Below are positions 61,468 through 64,000 of a stretch of DNA of 64,000 nucleotides, piece after piece. Source of the DNA: Kitasatospora sp. NBC_01250 (lineage in GTDB: Bacteria; Actinomycetota; Actinomycetes; Streptomycetales; Streptomycetaceae); NCBI RefSeq assembly GCF_036226465.1, contig NZ_CP108476.1, forward strand, positions 3,596,001-3,660,000, given 5' to 3'. Each line of letters begins with the position of its first letter. Within the stretch, counting starts at the first letter, position 1. The notes under the pieces are model-generated. The model was given only the letters and a program-made list of their open reading frames with translations, had not been told where the DNA came from and made no database searches. Both the position numbers and the translations under genes were made by a program.

Positions 61468-62771
61468 GCGTGGTCGTCCTCGGGGAGGAGGAGCCCGTGG
61501 GCCGGGGTGCCCGCCTCGGGCATCCCGGGGGCGGTCTCGTAGACGGTGCCGTCGAACGGGGTGCCGGGGGCCGGGACCCCGTGCGCGGGGGTGCCCTGGT
61601 AGCCGACGCCGTCGTAGGCCACACCCGGGTAGGGCGCCTGGGCGTACGGCCCGGCCGCGTACGGCGGCGCGGCCGGGTACGCGGTGCCGTGCGCGGGCGT
61701 CGCGTCGTACGGGACGCCGTGCGGGGGCGTCGGCTCGTACGGCGTGCCGTGCGCCGGGGTCCCCTCGTACGGCGCGCCGGGGGCGGCGGTGCCGTGCGCG
61801 GGGGTGGGCTCGTAGCTGCTGCCGCCGTCGTAGACGGTGCCCGGGCCGTAGGCGGTCGGGTCGTAGCCGGAGTAGCCCTGGTTCGGGATCACCCCGAGGC
61901 CGATGCCGGCGGCGGTGGCCGCGGGGTGCTCGGCGGCGGGCGGCTGCTGGCCCAGCAGCGGGTCGGCGGTGATCCAGCCGCTGCCGTCGCTGCCGAACAG
62001 CGGGACCTCGCCGGTGGTGGCGGTCTCGGTCCAGGCGTCCTGGTAGACCGGCGGATCGACCTGGTCGACCGGCGCCACCGGGGCGGCCTGGGCCACCGGG
62101 TCCGGCGCGGGAAGCGGGGCCGGCTCGGCGAGCGGCGCCTGCGGGCCCGCGGCGTCGGGGGCGGGTGCGGGTGCGGCGCCCGCCTCCCCGGCGGCCTGTT
62201 CGGCGGCCTGCTCGGCCTCCAGCAGCGCCGCCCCCCGCGCGTCCGCCACCGTCTGCACGGCGGCCAGCACGCTGCGGTAGCCGGTGCACCGGCAGAGGTT
62301 GCCGCACAGCGCCTGCCGCGCCTCCACCTCGCTGGGCCGGTGGTTGCGCTGCAGCAGGTCGTGCACCGCCATCGCCATGCCGGGGGTGCAGTAACCGCAC
62401 TGCACCGCGCCCGACTCGGCCAGCGCCTGCTGCACGTCGCTGGCCGCACCGCCGGCCGACAGGCCCTCCACGGTGTTGATCTCGCTGTCCGCCGCGAGCG
62501 CCGCCGGCACCAGGCAGCCGGCCACCAGCTGGCCGTCCACCTGCACCGAGCAGGCCCCGCACTCGCCCTGCTCGCAGCCGTTCTTGGCGCCGGCCAGGCC
62601 GAGGCGCTCGCGCAGCACGTAGAGCAGGCTCTCGCCGATCCAGGCGTCGGTGACGGGCCGTTCGAAGCCGTTGACCCGCAGCGTGTAGGACGTGGTGGGT
62701 CGTCCGTCGCCCAGCGCGACGGGGTGGTTGGTCGGATCGGTCGCCATGTCGGCGGTCACCTCGGCCGTCAC
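61464..62771 (-). CDS. Xanthine dehydrogenase-type [2Fe-2S] subunit with long repeat-rich C-terminal tail
   Basis: A 435-residue protein. Residues 28-180 are a complete small subunit: the plant-type cluster Cys at 66, 71, 74 and 86 (GCEQGECGACSVQV...GC) and the second cluster Cys at 125, 128, 160 and 162 (QCGYCTPGM; LCRCTGY). These pass electrons from the Mo site to FAD. Family members end near here (about 160-200 residues). This one continues for about 245 residues of Ala/Pro/Gly-rich tail, with six TPxHG units such as EPTPAHGT and DATPAHGT. GTG 62771 overlaps the FAD-subunit stop (GTGA). The tail's role is unknown. Confidence 0.9.
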   Translation of the reverse strand: MTAEVTADMATDPTNHPVALGDGRPTTSYTLRVNGFERPVTDAWIGESLLYVLRERLGLAGAKNGCEQGECGACSVQVDGQLVAGCLVPAALAADSEINTVEGLSAGGAASDVQQALAESGAVQCGYCTPGMAMAVHDLLQRNHRPSEVEARQALCGNLCRCTGYRSVLAAVQTVADARGAALLEAEQAAEQAAGEAGAAPAPAPDAAGPQAPLAEPAPLPAPDPVAQAAPVAPVDQVDPPVYQDAWTETATTGEVPLFGSDGSGWITADPLLGQQPPAAEHPAATAAGIGLGVIPNQGYSGYDPTAYGPGTVYDGGSSYEPTPAHGTAAPGAPYEGTPAHGTPYEPTPPHGVPYDATPAHGTAYPAAPPYAAGPYAQAPYPGVAYDGVGYQGTPAHGVPAPGTPFDGTVYETAPGMPEAGTPAHGLLLPEDDHA

Positions 62772-63664
62772 TTCAGTGCCCTTCCCAGTGCCCGGCGGGC
62801 CAGCACCGCCACGGTACGCCGTAGCCGCAGAGCCGTCGCCGTCGGCCCCTCCACCCCGAGCGCCAGGGAGCCGTCGGCCCCGTAGCCGTCGGGGACGCAG
62901 GCGGTGGCGACGTACTCGCCGAAGGCGGCGGCCGCGGCCGGGTCGATCGGCTGCGCGCCCTCCTCGCCGCGGGCGTCCCAGTCGATGCAGCCGGCCACCC
63001 AGGCCTCCGCGTCCAGCGGCCGCAGCGGCACCGGCGCGACCGCGCCCACCGCGCAACGCACCGCCCGCCGCGCGGGATCGAGCACCAGGGCCACCGAGGC
63101 GATCGCCCGGGAGGGGCCGCTGCGCCCGGTGGCCTTGAGGAAGACCTGGGGGGCGTGCAGCAGCGGAACCCGGACCCAGCTGAGCAGTTCGCCCGGGCGC
63201 ATCGGGTCGACGCCGGTGAGCAGGTGACCGACCGGCGCCTCGCGGGTGCCGCCGGCGCTGGCCAGGGTGGCCACCGCCTCCAGTGCGGCCAGCACCGGCA
63301 GGGTGTCGCCGGTGGGGGCGGCGGAGGCGATGTTGCCGCCCAGCGTGCCGACGTTGCGGGTCTGCGGGGGGCCGGCGGTGCGGGCGGCGTCGGCCAGCGC
63401 GGGGATCAGCGCGGCGAAGTCGGGACGGTCCATCCGGGCCAGCGTCAGGCCGGCGCCGAGCACCGCGGTGCCGCCGTCCTCGTAGCGCCAGCCGCGCAGT
63501 TCGGTGATCCGGCCCAGGCCCAGCAGCGCGGCCGGGCGCAGCCGGCCGGCGTTGACGGCTTCCATCAGGTCGGTCCCGCCGGCGACCGGCACGGCGGTGG
63601 GGCTGGTGGCCAGCGTCTCGACGGCCTCGTCGAGGGAGGTCGGCAGCATGATCGTCCGGTTCAC
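62768..63664 (-). CDS. Xanthine dehydrogenase-type FAD-binding subunit
   Basis: A 298-residue FAD-binding subunit. FAD contacts are in TAVPVAGGTDLMEAVNAG (near residue 25-42) and QTRNVGTLGGNIASAAPTGDTLPVLAAL (the second FAD signature), followed by the CO-dehydrogenase-flavoprotein C-terminal domain (SRAIASVALVLD; RAVRCAVGAVAPVPLRPLDAEAWV). It is the first gene of the three-gene operon. GTG 63664 is preferred with GGTGGGA five bases upstream; ATG 63649 is the alternative. Frames reaching 63784 or beyond have no support. Confidence 0.88.
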   Translation of the reverse strand: MNRTIMLPTSLDEAVETLATSPTAVPVAGGTDLMEAVNAGRLRPAALLGLGRITELRGWRYEDGGTAVLGAGLTLARMDRPDFAALIPALADAARTAGPPQTRNVGTLGGNIASAAPTGDTLPVLAALEAVATLASAGGTREAPVGHLLTGVDPMRPGELLSWVRVPLLHAPQVFLKATGRSGPSRAIASVALVLDPARRAVRCAVGAVAPVPLRPLDAEAWVAGCIDWDARGEEGAQPIDPAAAAAFGEYVATACVPDGYGADGSLALGVEGPTATALRLRRTVAVLARRALGRALK

Positions 63665-63915
63665 CAGGATCCCACCGTGCTCCAGTCTCTTTGCGGTACC
63701 GCCCGTAGAGTACGGGTCCGGGCCACCCAAACTGAAGCCGCCCACCGGGTCGGGCCACTGTGGCACATCGCGCACCGTGATCACCCTGGGGGTCCCGGAC
63801 GATCCGGTCGCTTTCGGGCAGATCCCCCATCAATGAGACCGGATGTTCACCATTTCTTGACGTCCGGAGCCCGGCCTTGGTTCCCCGATGATCACCTGAC
63901 TCGACTGACACATCG

Positions 63916-64000
63916 TCAGACCTGCGGCGCCGGTCCCGGCAGCGGCCGGCCGAGCACCCCGGGGCGCCGCTGCCACGGGTGCGGCCCGGTCGCCGGCCGG
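63916..64000 (-). CDS. C-terminal end of an unidentified gene (cut by window edge)
   Basis: Reading the minus strand from the right edge, an open frame ends at TGA 63918-63916 with visible residues PATGPHPWQRRPGVLGRPLP then GPAPQV. The GC-rich codon bias suits coding DNA but 27 residues cannot be assigned. It is upstream of the FAD subunit on the same strand and may belong to a purine-transport or -catabolism gene. The gap 63665-63915 holds no other gene. Confidence 0.3.
   Translation of the reverse strand, partial: RPATGPHPWQRRPGVLGRPLPGPAPQV

Noticed and set aside
59581-61542. 653-codon plus-strand frame opposite the xanthine-dehydrogenase large subunit
   Set aside because: Low-complexity composition (Gly, Arg, Val, Gln) and exact antisense position mark it as a GC-bias artefact.

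Overview
The window is high-GC actinobacterial DNA from a streptomycete-type genome (Streptomyces, Kitasatospora or a close relative). The evidence is strong third-position GC bias, frequent GTG starts, two SsgA-like sporulation genes, a GlcNAc phosphotransferase locus with DasR-type operators, an aminofutalosine deaminase, and the order bcp / tRNA-Leu / rdgB / rph / nagF-nagE1-nagE2 / cysM-cysO-mec / clpS / pncB-pncA / hppD-hpdA, which resembles the core-chromosome arm around SCO29xx of S. coelicolor (recollection, not searched). I see no insertion sequence, prophage, CRISPR array or integrase; most of the window is conserved core chromosome.

Layout. 1-2.2 kb: cut-off edge of a deoxysugar-type group (NAD-dependent ketoreductase/epimerase fragment, RmlC-like 3,5-epimerase, Gfo/Idh oxidoreductase). 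2.3-11 kb: DUF6412 protein and YidC insertase, aminofutalosine deaminase, a DUF445 membrane protein, a degenerate GT-A protein, a three-gene ABC exporter and a secreted LP-repeat protein. 11-15 kb: GroES-like protein, DUF3618 protein, Bcp peroxiredoxin, an HNH endonuclease remnant, tRNA-Leu, RdgB, a small lipoprotein and RNase PH. 15-18.3 kb: NagF (EIIB) divergent from two EIIC permeases, with a single DasR site and a 32-bp perfect palindromic double site. 18.4-25.6 kb: MBL-fold hydrolase, small HTH protein, PemK-like membrane protein, the CysM/CysO/Mec cysteine pathway with a cysteine-containing leader peptide, DUF2017, ClpS, PncB and PncA. 25.6-28.5 kb: AbiEi-like protein, two unrecognised proteins, and a HIT gene whose 3' end runs into a truncated VOC gene.

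29-36 kb: a type VII secretion-associated island (mycosin protease, a long WXG100-like substrate with a C-terminal YxxxD signal, a second helical WXG-like protein), endonuclease V and two RDD membrane proteins. 36-47.6 kb: SsgA-like protein, GT87 mannosyltransferase, two-component system, HppD with its divergent Lrp regulator HpdA, a YlbL-like Lon-domain protein, an IclR regulator, an SF2 helicase and a second SsgA-like protein. 47.6-57 kb: an envelope locus of two large DUF2156/lysyl-phosphatidylglycerol-synthase-like proteins, a membrane esterase, a class F-like sortase, a Tat lipoprotein resembling polysaccharide deacetylases and a secreted protein with a non-LPXTG anchor-like tail. 57-64 kb: MFS transporter, tRNA-Cys and a translationally coupled three-subunit xanthine-dehydrogenase-type operon whose Fe-S subunit carries an unusual repeat-rich tail.

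The most interesting items are the DasR palindrome, the CysO protein that ends two residues past its diglycine beside its JAMM protease and a cysteine leader peptide, the two decayed genes (HNH and VOC), the mycosin gene with atypical codon use in its catalytic core, and the 47.6-57 kb envelope locus. Functions are assigned by reading motifs; no database search was run.
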